Of a DNA stretch of 64,000 bases, positions 11,443-23,661 are shown piece after piece. Under the pieces are notes generated by a model, which searched no databases, had not been told where the DNA came from, and saw nothing but the letters and a program-made list of their open reading frames with translations. The position numbers were made by a program, and so were the translations under genes. How positions within the stretch are numbered: the stretch's first letter is position 1; the number at the start of each line of letters is the position of its first letter. The DNA is from Daldinia sp. FL1419 (Eukaryota > Ascomycota > Sordariomycetes > Xylariales > Hypoxylaceae), in assembly GCA_025201765.1 (NCBI GenBank), contig MU623344.1, positions 486,219-550,218 on the forward strand. Direction: 5' to 3'.

Positions 11443-12424
11443 TGTGTGAACTTCTGTAGGAATATACGGGATATGCTAAGGTACTCCGGGTTAGATCTAT
11501 AAAAGTAGGTAATGCATAATACGGCGAATATAATGAAATCTGAGTAATTTCTATAGTTTATAGAAATGCCTAGTGCTCACACATGGGATGATTTCTACCC
11601 CGAAGCCGCCCACAGTCCCGATTTCACACTCGGCTACGGGGGTTTTACATCGGGACTCTTGTCTCCACATCGCCAACGTCGGGGGCTTTGGTGACAATGA
11701 GTATAGGTCCTATAGAACCAACATCAAATAAGAGTCATCCAAATTACTGATTTTAAGCCGTAAGCAACAATTAGCCGCAAAGTACCTGGAGGGTAAACGT
11801 CATGATATATACTTGCCTAACACCGAACAATACGTATTTGACTAATCAAGGCCTGAATCAAGGTGCGATCCCGATCCACCTGTTGGTCCGGATGGTGTAA
11901 TGCAGATGGGTAACAGCATCTGCGGGTAATCCAAGAACTGAGCATTTGCATCACCCGGGAACTAATGGGTATGTACTACATACGTAGCCTCTTCAACAAT
12001 AGCGCCAACTCGATCGGTGATTAGAATGAGATCGGTGATAATAAAAAAAGCACGAATTAATTTATAGCATTTATCGAAGAACTCATGAAAAATCCCCCTT
12101 CCAAGTTAGTATGATGAGTATTTCGGGTCAAATAACTAACCTGCTGTAATTCCCGAATTCATACCGTATACTTGTAAGGTAGTACTTGTGATATTCGGCG
12201 CATATAACATGTATGTGTAGGTAAAGGATACACCGACGGATCCCGATCGGGCTGCTCTTGCATAGGTAGGTATATTAAGCGTTCCCCGCCCTCGTCTCGT
12301 TCTGTCTCATGCGACCAGGTTTTCGTGGGCACGATAGTATTGGAATATAGCAAATCATCAAATATTCTCGCTATTCTCGCTATTCTCGTCATTCTCGAAG
12401 CCTGAATCTTCATCATATTCCAAA
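11443..12424. other. Intergenic with one short hairpin
   Basis: No recognised gene. A 43-codon ORF lies at 11566-11694 (+). A small hairpin, GCAGATG / CATCTGC, lies at 11902-11923. The last 65 bases are the 5' flank of the next gene. Confidence 0.5.
12362..12397 (+). repeat. 9-bp tandem repeat in the 5' flank of the next gene
   Basis: Four near-identical units of ATTCTCGCT (the last two diverge at the end) lie 27-63 bases upstream of the ATG at 12425, so they are probably in the 5' UTR or core promoter. Confidence 0.75.
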
Positions 12425-13190
12425 ATGGCGATCATCGAACTAATCTTCCCAAAGGTGAAGAATGACCCGGAATCCATCAAGGGTGCGCAGGAAACACTCC
12501 CCGTCGCATTCAAGGCTCTAAAGGACGGCGGTGTTCTACGGGGAGTGGCAGGTGTCGTAATCTCGGAAAACGGAAAGGACACGACAGGAGAATTCCGGGA
12601 ATTTCTTACCCTTGGTATGTAGGCTTGTCAGCTTTCGTCTCGTGGTCGAGTCTCTAACACTCGCTAGAATGGCCTGAAGTGTCCTACTTCTACAAGTTCG
12701 TTGAATCTCCGGGATACGCAGAGTACAAGGCCGCGGCGAAAACCTTTTCATCCGGGCCACCGGACTTGAACGTCTTCGAGACAAACCCCGGCTCTCATCT
12801 GTTTGACGGCCGCCCAATCTTGGACATCTTGCTCGTCAGCCCCAAGAACGCGTCCGACGAGGAAGCGCAGACCATCGTAAAGAAGGTACAATCAACGTTA
12901 GAGAAGATCAACGACACCGAGGGCGTTTACGGAAGCTCTCTGAACCTCCCCCAGAAGAAGATTGCGATCGTGAGGGCGATCGCAGACAAGGCGGTTAGTA
13001 TTCTAGATTCTATTTTGCCTACCTACCTAGGTATGATACGCGTGAAAACAAATTCCACTAACATCAATGCGCTTCTAAGGAATTGGACGCCGCGAAGAAC
13101 GCGACGGCACGCCAAGAGATCTTGAAGGAGATCGGCGGCTTGGCTGAAGTGACCCAATTAGTCGCCGACGTCAAAGTGATGCCCTTCTAA
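12425..13190 (+). CDS. Small protein with two alpha-beta-barrel-like halves, 3 exons, 208 aa
   Basis: Exons are 12425-12614, 12668-12993 and 13080-13190. Introns of 53 and 86 nt have GTATGT and GTTAGT donors, CTAAC branch sites and AG acceptors; phases join exactly. The product starts MAIIELIFPKVKNDPESIKG and ends VADVKVMPF. Each half shows the beta-alpha-beta pattern of dimeric alpha-beta-barrel (ABM/stress-barrel-like) proteins: an opening hydrophobic strand, a helix, then a GVVIS..FLTLEWPEV strand with the common aromatic YFYKFVESPGYAEY stretch after it. The second half opens ILDILLVSPKNASDEEA. No catalytic residues are evident, so function is inferred only at the fold level. There is no signal peptide. 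Intron 2 contains a TACCTACCTAGGTA motif. Confidence 0.8.
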
Positions 13191-13776
13191 ATACCTATGT
13201 ATATTAGGACTATCAACGATATCAGGCGGAGTTAGACTAATAAGACTACTTGTACTAAGGAAGCAATACGGGTTGGATGAAGTAGAAGCCTAACCGCAAT
13301 TGTAATTAACTATCGCAACTCCAATAGTAAAAAATTAAATCTGAAAATGATGTATTTTGTGGATGGAAGCATGTGAATTCTTAGGTACTTACCTAAGTAA
13401 CTAGGTAAGTACCTACTGTAGGTTAGGCATGTAGTGTACTTCTTAAGCTGTGGTGGGGTGAGGTATTCCGCTGTTGGTCCTGTCAGGGAAGGATTTATTA
13501 AGCATATGCACAATGCACTGCACTAACCTATTTATGTACATGCCCGCAAATCAATTCTTAGTCAGCACACGGGGGGTTCCTAGCAATGTCCCCTATTAAA
13601 TAAACCTGCCTGTGTTGAAGTTCTCTGATTCAAAAACGGGTAACTATATGGATCTACCTCTTAAGAAATATAGAATCAATAACTACGGTTTTCTCCAAGT
13701 TCACTAGGTACCGAGGTATTCAACCGCTGAAATAACCTATTTCATCGTAACTGGAGACTTTTCATGTGTACCCCTT
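13191..13776. other. Intergenic between two convergent genes
   Basis: This is the shared 3' flank of the barrel protein (+) and the membrane protein (-). No coding frame is credible. It holds the long hairpin at 13382-13415 and more TACCTA/TAGGTA motifs (13706-13716). Confidence 0.55.
13382..13415. repeat. Perfect 14-bp-stem hairpin of TAGGTA/TACCTA type
   Basis: TAGGTACTTACCTA (13382-13395), loop AGTAAC, then the exact reverse complement (13402-13415). It is the longest member of the palindromic TACCTAGGTA-like motif seen through the intergenic DNA of this window. It may end convergent transcripts or be an element relic. Confidence 0.8.
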
Positions 13777-15343
13777 TTAAATCGCGTATCCTATAATCGC
13801 GGCGTAGGTACTTCCCCCAAAGATCCCTAGGCTACAAAAAGCAGCCCAGATCCTAAACAACTTATACCTATACATCCGATCCGAAATATCATCCTCGATA
13901 TCCGTATTATACGATGTTTTATTAGGAGAAATCCCACGATTGGACTCTATTACCTGTTGCTGGCAGGTAGAATGTCCACTCAAGTCCGAGAGTTGGCAAG
14001 TGTAGAAATGTTCACCTCCCCCGTGGATTACGCTATGCTGCGTTTCTGACAAGGAAGTTAATATCTATAGATAAATAGCTTTTCTGGTACATTTATCGGA
14101 TACTGACCTCTGAATAATTCCCAGGTCGACATGACCGGGAGGATTAGAAGCAACAGGGGAAGTATCTGTCCAAATCCCCATATATTTTCGCTGCCCTTCA
14201 TAATTCCGGAAGAGCTTACATCTTGTTTGACGGATATGACCTCAATTGTCCACGCTAACGTAACCGTGTAAGCTCTCCAAATGTCAATGAAATGCGATCT
14301 TGCGATTTCCACGAAGGTAAAAACCGGAATAAAGGCGACCCAAAACGCTAGCCGGGCTATAACAGAGACTAAGATGTATGCAGTCCTGCGGTAACAAAGC
14401 TTGAAATACATCGTCGCTAATCTCCTGTCTTTATATGATTCGCGTAATGCATCCAGCCTTTGGGCGTGCTGGATAGTTTTCCTCTCAATCCAGCCCAAAG
14501 ACTTCCCAAACCGCCTTAATATAAAACTTGAAATGCGTGGAATTCTTCGCAAGATAGTTGGATATAGATATCTCATACTATCGACGTATGCCCAAATCGT
14601 TACAGTTAAGTTTATACTGAGTACGAAGTCCGAAGTAGTGGAACGGTGGGTGCTAATTAAATGGTCCCATATACATTGGGTAGAGGCTCCATATGTATCC
14701 AGAAAGTCATCGTCGTACAAAATGAGAATGCTTGGAATAACCATACCAAATAAGATGGTCATCAGAATAGTTCTCCATAACTTTATACGTGGATCTCTGT
14801 TAGTATATCCGTCAAGGGCATATAGAGCAGGCTGGTAGACATTGAAAGCGATACCACCTAAGCAAGCAACGATATCGAAGTGATACTGGGTGATAGTGCA
14901 GTGTTGTATATAGCCTGTAGTCATAATCGCCAAGCCCGTAACTAGTTGTTGGTCACTAGTCGCTAATACGACCGGTTGGATGGATTGAAGATCCCATGGT
15001 TTCTTGAAGGGTTTCGTAATCCATTTAATATAGTCCCTCAATAAATCATCCAACGGCACGGTTTGCCCTGAATAAGGATTGAACACGTCGGCGTGCCGGG
15101 AGGAATATTCGATACTAGTGATCAAGAGACTGGACCATGCAGATACTAAAAAGGCCGTAATGACCTACGATATAGTGAGTTCTGTGAGTATTGTGAGGAA
15201 TCCTTATAAAAAACCACGCACCCCAATACCGGCCTATTTACTAGTTAGCCCGGCAAGGTTTTCGATAATTCGGTACCTACAATATCCGGATCTGCATCGA
15301 ATGTTTCTGAAGAACAATCTGGGTGAGCTGGACAGGCAGGCAT
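13777..15343 (-). CDS. Fungal multi-pass membrane protein of unknown function, 4 exons, 466 aa
   Basis: Exons are 15343-15281, 15233-15222 (12 nt), 15164-14108 and 14045-13777. Introns of 47, 57 and 62 nt have GTAGGT, GTGCGT and GTCAGT donors and a GCTAAC branch in the first. Phases match. The N-terminus reads MPACPAHPDCSSETFDADPD, and splicing through the micro-exon gives DPDIAGIGVITAFLVSAW, matching the D-I-x-G-I-G-V start of a family of fungal membrane proteins I know only as hypothetical. The middle has the family motif ATSDQQLVTGLAIMTTGY and then several hydrophobic helices (about 7 in all). Exon 4 supplies a soluble loop and a last hydrophobic segment (FCSLGIFGGSTYAAIIGY). No signal peptide is needed, and the role is unknown. 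Less certain is the micro-exon; skipping it would remove AGIG. Confidence 0.8.
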
Positions 15344-15851
15344 TCCCGTTATAGATCGATGTGGGTTAAAGCTAAGATTGAACAAGGCTTCTGATCAGTA
15401 ATTACCTACCCCTACTAGAGATAAAGTAGGAAGCAAGATGGATTATTGGAAGGTTATATATGTATTGTATGATTGTTCCCAATCATCTCTTAAAACCATG
15501 TCTTGTATTACGATGCGGCTTATTTTTAAACACCAGCCTACATGTAGGTGGCGTCCAACCCCTGGACTGGCTCTCATATTACGCAATACGCAAATCAGAT
15601 TCGAGCCACTGTCTTGATGTTTTATAGGTAGTAGAATACGGTACATAGGTCTAATAACATATCCTACGCTAGGTCAACCGATCGCAGAATATTTCCTTTC
15701 CAATTATTTTCGCCCTCCTTTCTCACTGAAAGACCATGATCGTAGCCTAGAATCTGGCTACACGAGCCTCGCAGTTGTCTCGGCAGTATGGCAGTACAAT
15801 ATAATTAGAATAATGAGGACAAGTCAATATTTGCCCCCTAAGCTTTTAAAT
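15344..15851. other. Intergenic, edge of the genic part
   Basis: This is the promoter side of the membrane-protein gene. No gene was seen. Composition is still ordinary here and drops sharply to AT-rich just beyond 15850, exactly where the inverted-repeat element begins. Confidence 0.6.
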
Positions 15852-16286
15852 TACCATAGCGGCAAGGGGGGTATTGTTAAAACCGTTAGTTATATTTTTA
15901 AAACTGTTATGTTTGATAGAATGGTTTTGGGTATCCTAGGCTTTTGATTGGTTGAGATTAAGTAAAAGTGGAGAAATTTATTTTTAGTGTTAGGGTTTTA
16001 TTTAAATTTTTATTATATTTTTTTAGAATTATTTTATCATATAAAATGGTGATAGATGATATAATGATTTTAATTGATTTTAATAAAAATTATTTTTATA
16101 TAATAAAAGTTACCTTTATATAATAAAAATTATTTAAAAATTTTTAAGTTTTAAAATTCTTTAATTTAATTAGTTTAATTAATTGTTTAATTTGATTAAT
16201 TTGTTTAAACTTTTTAAGTTTTTTTGGATATAAATAGGTCCTTAAAAGTTGATTTTTGATTAATTAGATTAAATTTTTAAATATAA

Positions 16287-16693
16287 TAAATAAGAATTTT
16301 AATAATTCCTATAAGATATACCCTACATTTCAACTAACTTATAATAAATTAAAAACTATATAAATTTAAAGATATAAGGTGATTATATCCTAAATAATAT
16401 AATAAAATAATTAGATAAAAAAATTATTATATATGATTATTTATCAATAATAATGTGTATAATAAGGTTATATTTTATAAGAGGGTAAAGAATGTATATA
16501 TTTATATAAAGGCTTTATAAAAGGGATTTTTAAAAGATTATATTAAATTTAAGTTAATTAGACAAAAAAGATAATTTTTGAAGGCCTATTTCTGTTTAAA
16601 AAATTTGTAAAGACTTAGAAGGTTTAATTTTAAAAAAGCTAATAAAATCTTTATAAGATAGGATTTATTATATAATTGCATTATTTTAATTTA
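16287..16693 (-). repeat. Solo LTR of the TGAA...TTCA family, reversed
   Basis: It matches the left end of the complete gypsy element (41216 onward) base for base apart from RIP-type changes: TAAATAAGAATTTTAATAATTCC at the start, TTTTAATTTA at the end. Length is 407 bp. The right flank is ATAT. Confidence 0.65.
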
Positions 16694-16751
16694 ATATTTT
16701 TAATTTATTTAAACTTTTTAATTTATTTAATTTGTTTAAAATTTTTAATAT

Positions 16752-16936
16752 TAAATTAGTATAATATAATTATATAATTAAAATTACCTTATTAACTTTT
16801 ATGGAACTAATCTTTTTAAAATTTTTATAAATTTTTTAAAATATAAATAGGCCTTTAAGAATTATTTTTTTATTTGATTAGATAAATTTATTATAATTCT
16901 TTGAAAAATTATTTTCATAGAATTTTATATAAATAT
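16752..16936 (+). repeat. Truncated LTR of the same family
   Basis: It begins TAAATTAGTATAATATAATT after AATAT and carries the TATAAATAGGCCTTTAAG landmark. It breaks off at 16936, where an oppositely oriented LTR end (TTAAATAGGAGTTTTAATAG) is joined. This is a rearranged junction. Confidence 0.55.
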
Positions 16937-17448
16937 ATTAAATAGGAGTTTTAATAGTTCCTACAAATAAATTAAAGGTTTGAATAAGATAAATAATGTA
17001 AATTAATTATATTTTAAAGAAGGTATTAAACTAATATAATATAAATATATAATAGGAATATATTGAACTAGGATAGTGTGATTAGGTAATAGGAGCTACT
17101 TTGAAGGACCCTGTTGGCCCCCCCCCCTTTTAAAATTTACATTCTTTTAGATATAAATAGGTTTTTAGGAGTTATTTTTTTATTTAATTAGTTTAAGTTA
17201 TATATAGTTCTTTAAAGATCATCTTTATAAAATTTTATATGAATAATATATATTTTTAACCTATAACCTTATCATATACATTATTATTGGTAAGTAATCA
17301 CCTTTATCAGTTCTTCTATCCAATTAGCTTATTTCCCTCCTCAGGATATAGTTACCTTATATTTTCTAATTTATATAACCTTTGGCTTGCTATGGGTTAA
17401 TTGAAATATAGGGTATATCTTATAAGAATTATTAGAGTTCTTATTTAG

Positions 17449-17473
17449 TGGTAATTACCACGGGATTTGAACC
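17449..17473 (+). promoter_or_regulatory. Primer-binding site with extended tRNA-like complement
   Basis: One base after the LTR comes TGGTAATTACCA then CGGGATTTGAACC. TGG pairs with a tRNA CCA tail. The second part is the exact complement of a T-arm, GGTTCAAATCCCG. A RIP-altered copy of the same block lies beside the right LTR of the gypsy element (49264-49294). Confidence 0.7.
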
Positions 17474-17957
17474 TACAACCTTAATTTTAGGAGGATTGAT
17501 ATTTATTAAGATTAATAATTACAAAAATTAAAAACTATGTTACTGATACCATTCATATTATTTTGATTAAGATTAATATTATTTAATTAATACAAATACA
17601 ACCTTAGGATAAAGTTTGAAAAAATAAGGAATAAAGGAAGTCAATTTGATTCTAAAATTTCGAAATAATTTTAATATACCCAAACCCTCATATAACTAAT
17701 ATTAGAAAACCCCTATTATAAAAAGTAATTAAGAATTGCCTGATTAGATAACATGTATATTTGGAAAGCCTTTTATAGCAATTTAAAAGTCTGAGATATT
17801 GAAAATGGAATAGATGTAAATTTTTAATATGATACAAATAAAGTTTATATAAGGACCCATATTAGAGAGTTACATAGACCTACAGAGATTTACAAGATTT
17901 ACAGTTAAGGTTACAAAGATTACAAAGATTTATAAGATTTATAAAAAGAGAATAGTC

Positions 17958-18420
17958 ATGGAGTTTGAGTCGTTTTCGGAGTATGTATCCACAATAACAA
18001 GGCTGATTAAATAATTAAACATAAACGTTAAAAATATTAGAATTATTATATTAACCTATAGTAACTATTATGAAATTAATAATTAAACGATAATAATTTC
18101 AGAACTAGTTCATATTAGCCTAATCAACTTATCTATATAGAAAAAATGGAACATGCTTAAAACTATTATCTTTTCAATATTTATAATCTTTTTAAAAATT
18201 TTTGAAATAATATAGAATAAAACTAAAACCTTATAATTAAAAACTAAAAACATACAATTAAAAGTTAAGATTATTATAATTTATTTGGAAAATAAATTAA
18301 ATATGGCTAAAATTTATTGCTTTATAAGATGTATTTTTTAGGAAAAAGTATTACCTACTTATATTATACCCTTAGAACAACAGCTAATTAAACAGACCCA
18401 GGATATTTTATCTAATTAGC
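17958..18420 (+). pseudogene. gag-like frame, broken by stops
   Basis: This is the start of the retroelement coding part. It reads MEFESFSEYVSTITRLIK, then many in-frame TAA codons at positions where CAA is plausible. Lys/Ile-rich composition reflects G-to-A and C-to-T change. The assignment rests on position after the PBS and on the start MEF shared with the gag-like frame at 48709 of the larger element. Confidence 0.5.
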
Positions 18421-21400
18421 CCAAATTCACCACGTTATCATTTTCTGAAGCATCTTTAATATCTACAGCACCTCTACCAATACCCCATATAATGATTATA
18501 TAATAAGACCTTCCTATTATTAAGTCACTTAATATAAGTTAAGATGTACTGTTTACCTAGCTGATTAGTATTATGTCTATCATCGTACAATAAAAGCAAT
18601 AAAATATAGTTATTACAGTTGTTACAGAATATATATTGAAAGAACCTATACCCATTATTCAAAACCTAATAATAACTTCTATACTTATAAATATATTTGA
18701 TTAAGGCAAAGGCACTTAAATAATAATTATATATTAACCAATCTTATTTAAACCTAATTACTACCCTTATTACTTATTTAATAAATTAAATATCACACAA
18801 TGACTCAAAAATGTACAACATATTTTTAAATAATATAAAATAATTAAAAATAATATAATCATTAATATACTATATTAAACAATTAATAAAAATATTAAAA
18901 ATAAATTGAAATTATTATTTACAAAATTATTACTTAAGATTAAATTTACATTCAATTAAAATTTGAATTTGTACCACATAATTCTGAGAGATTCAAATCT
19001 ATATAAAAGAAGTTTGGAGATCTTAATAAAGGTCTTATTTTATTAAATATTATTAAAGTTATTGATTTAATTAAAGACTATACTATAACTTTCAAGGAAA
19101 CCAAAGAAGCAAAAGAAGCTATCTACCCTAATAACTATATATATAATGTTTCTAAAAGGATTAGCCTAAAGGTCATAGAAAAAGTATCATGTAGAGAACA
19201 GGTGCCAATCAAGGTAATTAATAGTTATTTATTTATTCAATTTTATAAAATTATTAAAAGATGGGCCAAGAATGAGATATATATCAGAAATCATTATGAA
19301 GCATATGATCAGACGAAGAAAGCACTTACTGGGACCTACCACAATAGTCACGACCCAGGCTAAGAATGAGATATTAGACCAAAATTTTTTTTTTTTTTCT
19401 GCTATTTTGGGTTTTGCTATTTTGTTTTATTTATTTATTCTATATATAAAGATTGATCAATAATTAAACCATTAATTAGTTTAATATAGTAATATTTTGA
19501 TATTATTATCTTTTTTTTTTTACACTTAAAATGAAAGTATTCTTCTTGCCAATTTTTAACCATTATATTTATTTATTATTAAAAAAATTTTTTCAATTAT
19601 ATCCTTGTAAAAGGGAAGGAGATGATTAATTTAAACATAAAGGAATTAAAGTTTTAAAATTTAAAGATTATATTTTTTTATAATATAAAGATAGTTCTTA
19701 TAATTATTTTTACTAGGAAAAATATAATATCTAAAAAATAATTATATATTAATATAGGTTTTAGAATTAAATAATTAGAAGTATTCTTTATAGAGTTTGT
19801 AAAATATTTTATTTGGATAATTAAATGTTTAAGTTATTAAATTTTTTATATAATAAGAATTAATTAAAATCTTAATTATATATTTATTAATAAAATTATT
19901 TTTATAAATATTAATATATATAATAGGTTATTTAATTAATAATTATAATAATATTATATTAAAATATTAAGAATAATAAAAATTATTCTTTTAAAAATTA
20001 ATATTAATAATTTTTTAATAAATATAATAATTAATTGTAACATTATTAAGGACTTTAAATTCTATTATATCAAACATTTAGATATTATGATTAACCAAGA
20101 TTTATTTAGGATATTTTGGAAAAATTATTTATAAGATGATGGAAATTGAGGAGAGGATTATTAATATGAGTAATTGATTTCTAATATTTCTTTAATTTGT
20201 TTATATTATTAATTTGATTAAATTGTACTGTAAGAGCACGACTAAATGTCAGAATAGTAATAGAGGCAGATTAATTATTTAAATTATTGTTATCGCTATT
20301 ACTATCACAGCTGTTCAGAATATTAATTATTAACAATAATACTAACAAAGAGTTGTCATTTGAAGAACTTGCATTTATTAATTTAAATTAAGAAGACATT
20401 TTGAGCTAATTTGATATTTGAACTTATTGATTGATATCTAATCAGATGCGATAAAGTGTTTTGGAATGAATAAGTTAAAAAATTGAAGAATAAATCCCAA
20501 AAAGAGGAAGGAGGGAGAAAAAGAAAGAAAAGAAGAATAAAAACCATAATATTAAATTATAATATATTAAAATAAAAAATATTATTTATAATTAATATAA
20601 TTAAATTATTAAAAAATATTATTTAATATTTATGTACGAATTTAAAGCATATATATCATATAAAAATCGCAATTATAATTAATAAGTATTTATTAATTCA
20701 AATAATAATAATTATAGAATTAAAGCATAAAATATTATTAATTTATCTTTTTATTTCTAACATTTCTATAATATTCTTTTTCTCTTCTATAGCATAAGTT
20801 ATATCTTCTACGAGCTTATATTCCACCTGATCAAGTCAAGGCAATTCATATGATATACATTTGGTATCAGTATCATCGTTACAAATCACTGTCAATTTAA
20901 TAGTACCCCATAGCATTAAGTTATTATCAAATCATTTAATCAATAATATAACCAGTTTATCAATTTTAAATATTTATAATAAAATAATTAAATTATTATA
21001 AACTCTTATAAATATTATTTATTTAATTAAATATAATAAATTAGTTAATTATAAGAATTTATTTCTTTAATAAAATATAAATATTAAAGAGATTTAAGGT
21101 TTTATATTAATATTTAATTAATTAGTTAAAAATATTATAATATTATTAAAAATTAATATAAATTATTAATAAAATAATTTATTATTAATGTTAATATAAG
21201 CCTTATAATTATACATTAAAAAATAATAATTAAATAATTTTTATATTATGGTTTTTTAAGAATTAATAATATGTAATATATCTAATTAAGAAGTTTTTTA
21301 TAAAAAAGAATTAATATAGATATTAGGTCATAATTCTAAAAGAAATTTTAATTTATTAATATTTAAGGTTATATAATAAAATACTTAAATATTATTTTTA

Positions 21401-21790
21401 TTAATATATATTAATTTATTTAATTTAAAATATACATAAATAATAAAGATATATAATTAAAATCATTTCTTTCTTATAATTTATATATTTAAAAAATATC
21501 ATTTATAAATTTTTAATTTAATTTATTAAAGATTAAAATAATAAATTAATTATATTAAAGAATAAATGGCAATAACATTTTAGAAATTAAGAAAACCTAT
21601 TTTTGGGGAATTATATATAATTCTTATAATCACTTAAAAAAATAATTGATTTTATAGATTTTGATATATTTATATATTATACATAATTAAGCGTAAACCA
21701 TAAAAATTAATTATTACAATCAAAAATAATAATTATTATAAAAAACTCAATAATTATATAAAATCACTAACCAAATTAACAACAATTTGA

Positions 21791-22003
21791 ATGATTAACA
21801 ATCTAGTACTAGTACCAACAGTTATTGAGACCTCTGAGCTGATCGAGAGTGAACCACCGCCAAAGCAGGTATTGCAAGATAAGACGCTTGAAGCTATTCA
21901 TTTACTTAAGAACGAGTTGATCAGGACGAATAGCATAAAGACAAGCAATAAGTGTGTGTTGGAGCCAACTCCGAACGAAAATGATATTCTAAGAAACCTA
22001 TAA
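21791..22003 (+). pseudogene. Island of near-normal base composition with a 70-codon ORF
   Basis: Within DNA of about 20% GC this stretch is near 40% GC and keeps an open frame: MINNLVLVPTVIETSELIES, then EPPPKQVLQDKTLEAIHLLK. It starts with ATG and ends with TAA. It lies just upstream of the chromodomain-like segment, so it may be the integrase-chromodomain linker of the retroelement, spared from RIP. It could instead be a captured host fragment. I do not recognise the protein. Confidence 0.4.
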
Positions 22004-22837
22004 TTGAACAATTATATAATATATGGACCATAATAAGTCACTTATTTCAAAAAATAAGGACCTAATTTATATATATGGCCTAAAAAAACGTTAGTAGAAT
22101 CAACTATTAGACTGCAGCTAAACATACTATTAGATTGGCCAGGATGGGAAGCATTTGAATAAGTTTTTAACCATATATAACTTGAAAACAACAACCGATC
22201 AATTAAATAAACATACGAATAAAACCAACAAACACTTAATAGAAATAAAAAACGTTCAAAGGTTAAAAAGTATAAAGACCATATAAACGGCAATTAAAAG
22301 ACTTGGGGAGTTTGGATTTCTTTCTTCTTCTTCTTTTGATTTATATAGTGTTTAATTAATTTAATTATAGTTTAATTATACAATTTTTCCAATTCTTTTA
22401 TTAAAATTAATTCATTAAAGGTTTAATATTATTAACTCTAAGGAACTTTAAACTAAAATAATATAATTAAATAATAGGAACTATTTTGAAAGACCTTGTT
22501 GGCCCCCTCCTTTCTAAAATTTACATTCTTTTAAATATAAATAAATCTTTAGGAATTATTTTCTTACTTAATCAACTTAAGTTATACATAGTTTTTTAAA
22601 GATTATCTTTATAAAATTTCATATAAATAATATATATTTTTAACCTATAGCCTCATTATACGCATTACCATTAACAAACAATCACCTCTATCAGTTCCTC
22701 TATCCAATTAACCTATTTCCCTCCTTAAAATATAGTCACCTTATATCCTCTAACTTATATAACCTTTGATTTACTATGGGTTAATTGAAGTATAGGGCAT
22801 ATCCTGCAGGAGCTATTAGAGCTCCTATTCAATATAA

Positions 22838-23218
22838 TAAGAATATGTAATAAAAATTATTTTAAAAGATTTTATTAATTACCTTTTTAAGGTTTATATA
22901 TATTTTTTTAAATATAAATAAACCTTTAAAAATTATTTTTTTACTTAATTAATTTAAGTTTTATATAGTTTATTAGAGATTATTTTTATAAAATTTTATA
23001 TGAATAATATATATTTTTTACCTTTTTATAAAATATAATTTTATTGTATGTGTTATTATTGGTAAATAATTATTTTTATTAATTTTTTTATTTAATTATT
23101 TTAATATATTTTTTAAGATATAATTACTTTATATTTTTAAATTTATATAATTTTTAATTATTATAGATTAATTAAAATATAAGATATATCCTACAAAAAC
23201 TATTAAAATTCTTATTTA
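22838..23218 (+). repeat. Second LTR copy directly after the retroelement, heavily mutated
   Basis: It repeats the LTR landmarks (ATATAAATAAACCTTTAAAAATT; AAGATATATCCTACAAAAACTATTAAAATT) and ends TTTA. The left boundary is unclear. Confidence 0.55.
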
Positions 23219-23249
23219 ATTTGATTAATTTGTTTAAGGTTTTTAATAT

Positions 23250-23661
23250 TAAATTAATATAATATAATTACGTAATTAAAATTATCTTAATAAAAAACCT
23301 TATTAATCTCTATAAAATCAACCCTTTTAAAATTTTCATAAATTATTTAGAATATAAATAAGCCTTTAAAAATTATTTTTTTATTTGATTAGATTATATT
23401 TTTCAAAATAAAATTAAATATTATTTTTATAAAATTTTGTATAAATATATATATTTTTTATTTTTTTATTAAATATAATTTTATAAGAATATACTATCAT
23501 TAATAAGTAATTACTTTTATTAATTATTTTATTTAATTATTTTAATATCTTCTTTAAAATATAATCATTTTATACCTTCTATTTTATTTAAATTTTTAAT
23601 TTATTATAAAATAGTTAAAGTATAAAATATATCCTGTAAAAGTTATTAAAGTTTTTGTTTA
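23250..23661 (+). repeat. Solo LTR, 412 bp, flanked by ATAT on both sides
   Basis: It starts TAAATTAATATAATATAATT and ends TTTTTGTTTA, the RIP forms of TGAACTA... and ...TTCA. ATAT precedes (23246-23249) and follows (23662-23665), consistent with a 4-bp target duplication. Confidence 0.65.

Larger units (their letters stand above)
17064..22831 (+). mobile_element. LTR retrotransposon shell (TGAA...TTCA family), degraded
   Basis: The two LTRs, 17064-17447 (384 bp) and 22449-22831 (383 bp), share the landmark TGTTGGCCCCC...ATTTACATTC and TATAAATA. Both flanks show ATAT. A primer-binding site follows the 5' LTR after one base (17449). A gag-like frame starts at ATG 17958 (MEFESFSEYVSTITRLIK) and stops after 18 codons at a TAA that was probably CAA. 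Downstream, a frame near 19020-19370 stays open and basic. Near the 3' end (about 22080-22260) the + strand reads WPGWEAFE then LENNNRSIK, resembling a chromodomain end of a chromovirus integrase, with TAA/TAG in place of Trp or Gln codons. No intact RT was found. Total length is 5.8 kb, shorter than the 8.5-kb relative at 41-50 kb. Confidence 0.75.

Noticed and set aside
11566..11694. 42-residue ORF with plausible composition
   Set aside because: Too short to support alone; mentioned beside the small ORF at 11245.
15530..15610. tRNA-like segment (GATTCGAGCC)
   Set aside because: No cloverleaf can be folded around it.
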